Assembly (NCBI GenBank): GCA_002189035.1
Contig: CM007990.1
Location: 3,038,001-3,102,000, forward strand
DNA: 64,000 bases
Source: Utricularia gibba
Lineage: Eukaryota > Streptophyta > Magnoliopsida > Lamiales > Lentibulariaceae
Direction of reading: 5' to 3'
Every line of letters begins with the position of its first letter. Position 1 is the first letter of the stretch. A model generated the notes under the pieces. It had not been told where the DNA came from. It worked only from the letters and a program-made list of their open reading frames with translations, and did not search any database. The translations under genes and the position numbers were made by a program. Positions 61,996 through 64,000 of the stretch are shown in pieces.

Positions 61996-62120
61996 CTTTG
62001 CAGACATCTTTTTTGCTGAGCCTGGCCCAATACGCACAGCGATTTTCATCCCTACGTTGCAGACATCCCTTCAGTTCTCCCGCCGTTACACTTCTTCGGT
62101 TCTCGTCTTCCAATCCCAAG

Positions 62121-62258
62121 GTAAGGAGCCTGCGTGCTCTTGGTTTTTCAGTTTCCTGAATTTTTCCACTCTCTTGATTGTTTAGTCGTAGGGCAGGATT
62201 CGGATTTTATGGCGTTGATTCTCCATTAGAATTTTTATGTGTTTCTCGTAAACCCTAG
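62121..62258 (+). other. 5'-UTR intron of SURF6
   Basis: Donor CCCAAG/GTAAGG at 62121 and acceptor CCCTAG ending at 62258, two bases before the ATG at 62261. Canonical sites and a plausible length of 138 bp; the leader exon upstream probably starts near 62060, just after the MITE ends. Confidence 0.65.
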
Positions 62259-62260
62259 GA

Positions 62261-63228
62261 ATGAAGACTAAGAAGAAGCAGAAGGATTTTTGCAACATTA
62301 CCGACGTCGGGGCGATGGAGGAGGGTCATGGTGACCTCGAATCGATGATCCGTTCCCATGGTGAATTTTTCAATCTTTTGATAGAACGTATACCTGCAAG
62401 GTTCTATCTTCCCAATGAAGATGAAGACTCAAAACCGTGGTACCAGGGGCTCAAAAAGGCTGCTAAGGCGAGACTAAAGCAGCAATTTAAGAAAAATAGG
62501 AAGCTTGCTCGTCGCCAGCGGTTTGACCCAGATAAGGAGCAAGTCTCCACGGTGAGCCTTCTGGAGCAGCAGACGGAAGACAAGGGGACAGTAGGAAATT
62601 CTGAAACATCGGTTACGTATGAAGAACTGCATGAAAAACTGAGGAGGAGAATTGAACTCTTAAAGGGGAACCGTGGAGAGAATAAATATGATGGAAAGAA
62701 GGCCAAGAATGATTTTCGAAAGCGTAAGGGGTTCCGGAGAGTGGTGATGGTGAGAATGCTGGCGCAGGAATGCAAGTAGATGATGAGAATATTGAATATG
62801 GTAAGCTTCGTTTGGGGGATGAGAATGAGGCGGCCAGGAAGAAGAAAAAGAGGAACCTCACTAAGGAAAAGGAATTGCAGAAAGTCAAGATGTTAGCAGA
62901 GGCGAAGAAGGAAAATCCGTATGTCGCAAACCGTGAGTCTTGGCAAGCAGCCGCAAACAGGGCGGTGGGAATCAAGGTTCATGATGACGCACGGCTCATT
63001 AAGGATAGCATGAGACGGCAGAAGAGGAGGAAGGAAAAAAGTGCAGAAATGTGGAAGGGGAGGGTGGAAACGCAGGAGAAGAAGCAGAAGGAAAGACAGG
63101 ACAGAAGGAAGCAGAATATTGCAGCAAGGATCAATGACAAGAAGATGAGGAAAATTGCCAAACGGGAGAAGAAACTTTTGAGGCCAGGTTTTGAGGGCAG
63201 AAAGGAGGGATACATCACAAACGAGTAA
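62261..63228 (+). CDS. SURF6/Rrp14-like nucleolar protein, with a one-base frame break
   Basis: SURF6/Rrp14 proteins are nucleolar, bind RNA and act in ribosome assembly. The N-terminus shows the family box SMIRSHGEFFNLLIERIPAR at about residues 29-49 followed by FYLPNEDED. YEELHEKLRRRIELLKGNRG lies in the middle. The basic C-terminal domain ends WQAAANRAVGIKVHDDARLI, RQKRRKEKSAEMWKGRVE, NDKKMRKIAKREKKLLRPGF and EGRKEGYI. The frame breaks at a run of four G at 62728-62731: before it the reading ends in a wrong frame (FRRVVMVRM then a stop at 62777), after it the correct frame is VPESGDGENAGAGMQVDDEN. One additional G closes an ORF of 322 residues. A splice at GC/GTAAGG would keep frame too but the intron would be about 45 bp, too short for a plant. 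Thus either a sequencing or assembly indel, or a recent mutation. Confidence 0.9.
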
Positions 63229-64000
63229 TAGTTCAGCCTTTTAGATTGCTCTTGCATCGTTCTACTTTCTTGTTTTTGTTGTTATACTCAGCTTGTGCTA
63301 TTACCGAATGTTATTATGATGATGAAGGCAATAGTTTGCTCTGTTCTTTCTTCTGGTGTTGATTGGGAACTAGAATTCGTGTACGTTGTGGTTAAGACGT
63401 TTGAAAACTCAGTTGCCTTGGTTTCCTTTGGATGAGATAAGGGAATGGTTCTTGGGATATGTTGAGCAGAATCATATCTATGGTCCATTGATCTCAAGGC
63501 GACCTCCTTTTTTCTCCATTATGTTGCACCCCTAATCCTCCAGGTTCATGGGTTAAGGTATAAAAGAATGCTTCTGCCGCCAGGGCCTCCTGTTCTACGG
63601 GAAACGTGGTGCATGTTGTTTGTACAGCATCCCACATCCATTTCTAAAAAGTAATGGTCCCGTCATGTCTACCAGTCCCGATGCTTTCGTTTCGCCCCAT
63701 TCTTTAGCAAAACCGGTGTGGAAACACGCAAGATGTTGCCTTTTGCAACCACTCAAACTCTGTTACAATGGCTGGGATCTGGTAATGATGGAAGGGAACT
63801 CAGAGCCATCTGTCTGTCTGTCGTCATCTACTGTGGTTAATCACGAACAGCAAGGGCTTGAAATGATCAAAGAGGTTTCTTTGGTAGCTGCTAATCTGGG
63901 CTTGAAATAAACATACTTCACTATCTTATTTATTAAATCTATCACCACCACCACTTAACACCATTTTTTTTATCCAATTTTGTGCGCATCAATATTTCAA
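63229..64000. other. Downstream flank of SURF6
   Basis: Probable 3' untranslated sequence to about 63500. An open stretch ends at 63910 on the + strand (from ATG 63665, HSLAKPVWKHARCCL and similar) with no recognised family; it could be part of a gene extending past the window or chance. The last 90 bp are AT-rich. Confidence 0.4.

Noticed and set aside
62724-62768. Intron with GTAAGG donor in SURF6
   Set aside because: It would keep frame but would be about 45 bp, shorter than plant introns, and would remove the acidic linker expected before VDDEN.
1-64000. tRNA, rRNA or snoRNA genes
   Set aside because: I looked for A/B-box and TpsiC-loop phrases and found none convincing; a covariance-model scan would be decisive.

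Overview
The window is nuclear DNA of a flowering plant. The evidence is intron-containing genes with GT..AG borders, very AT-rich spacers, plant-type families (PIN auxin carrier, P-class PPR protein, plant GT14 glycosyltransferase), dense Ty1/copia, Ty3/gypsy, hAT and PIF/Harbinger remnants, and a fragment of plastid ndhB. I cannot name the species.

Genes, left to right: (1) a VOA1/Ac45-like membrane protein, + strand, 8 coding exons, 6186-8883; (2) ribophorin I of the short OST1B type, - strand, 8 exons, 10254-13466, convergent with gene 1; (3) a small secreted cysteine-rich peptide, +, 18369-18686; (4) a PIN auxin efflux carrier, -, 18787-20579, convergent with gene 3; (5) a seven-transmembrane GOST/TMEM87-like protein, -, 25608-28249; (6) a 1048-residue PPR protein, +, 38979-42125; (7) a Core-2/I-branching (GT14) glycosyltransferase, -, 43541-46322; (8) SURF6/Rrp14, +, 62261-63228. 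Exon joins were built by hand from splice sites and phase. All close in frame except genes 7 and 8, which each need one extra base in a C or G run, and the PIN gene, which closes only with an acceptor downstream of the obvious one.

The rest is a layered transposon landscape. 1-2860 is a decayed copia pol. Four LTR-like insertions (2937-4108, 22416-23587, 31493-32848, 55591-56701) each have TG..CA ends and a perfect 5-bp target duplication. Two of them sit inside decayed hAT transposase genes. 34164-36066 is a second copia (3' LTR, RNase H, RT). 50031-51784 is an internally deleted hAT. PIF/Harbinger transposase remains lie at 14740-15620 and 17838-18230. Short hAT MITEs with 8-bp duplications lie at 20704, 54787 and 61557, and Tourist-like MITEs with TTA duplications at 29075 and 48331. 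A plastid insertion (ndhB group II intron end plus start of exon 2) lies at 42660-43033.

The genes do not form a pathway. Several act in the secretory system (ribophorin I, VOA1-like, GOST, GT14), but nothing in the sequence links them functionally. The most noteworthy items are the nested LTR-in-hAT insertions, the nuclear plastid fragment, MITEs immediately upstream of PIN and SURF6, and the cysteine-rich peptide with two mirrored C-x3-C-x3-C blocks.
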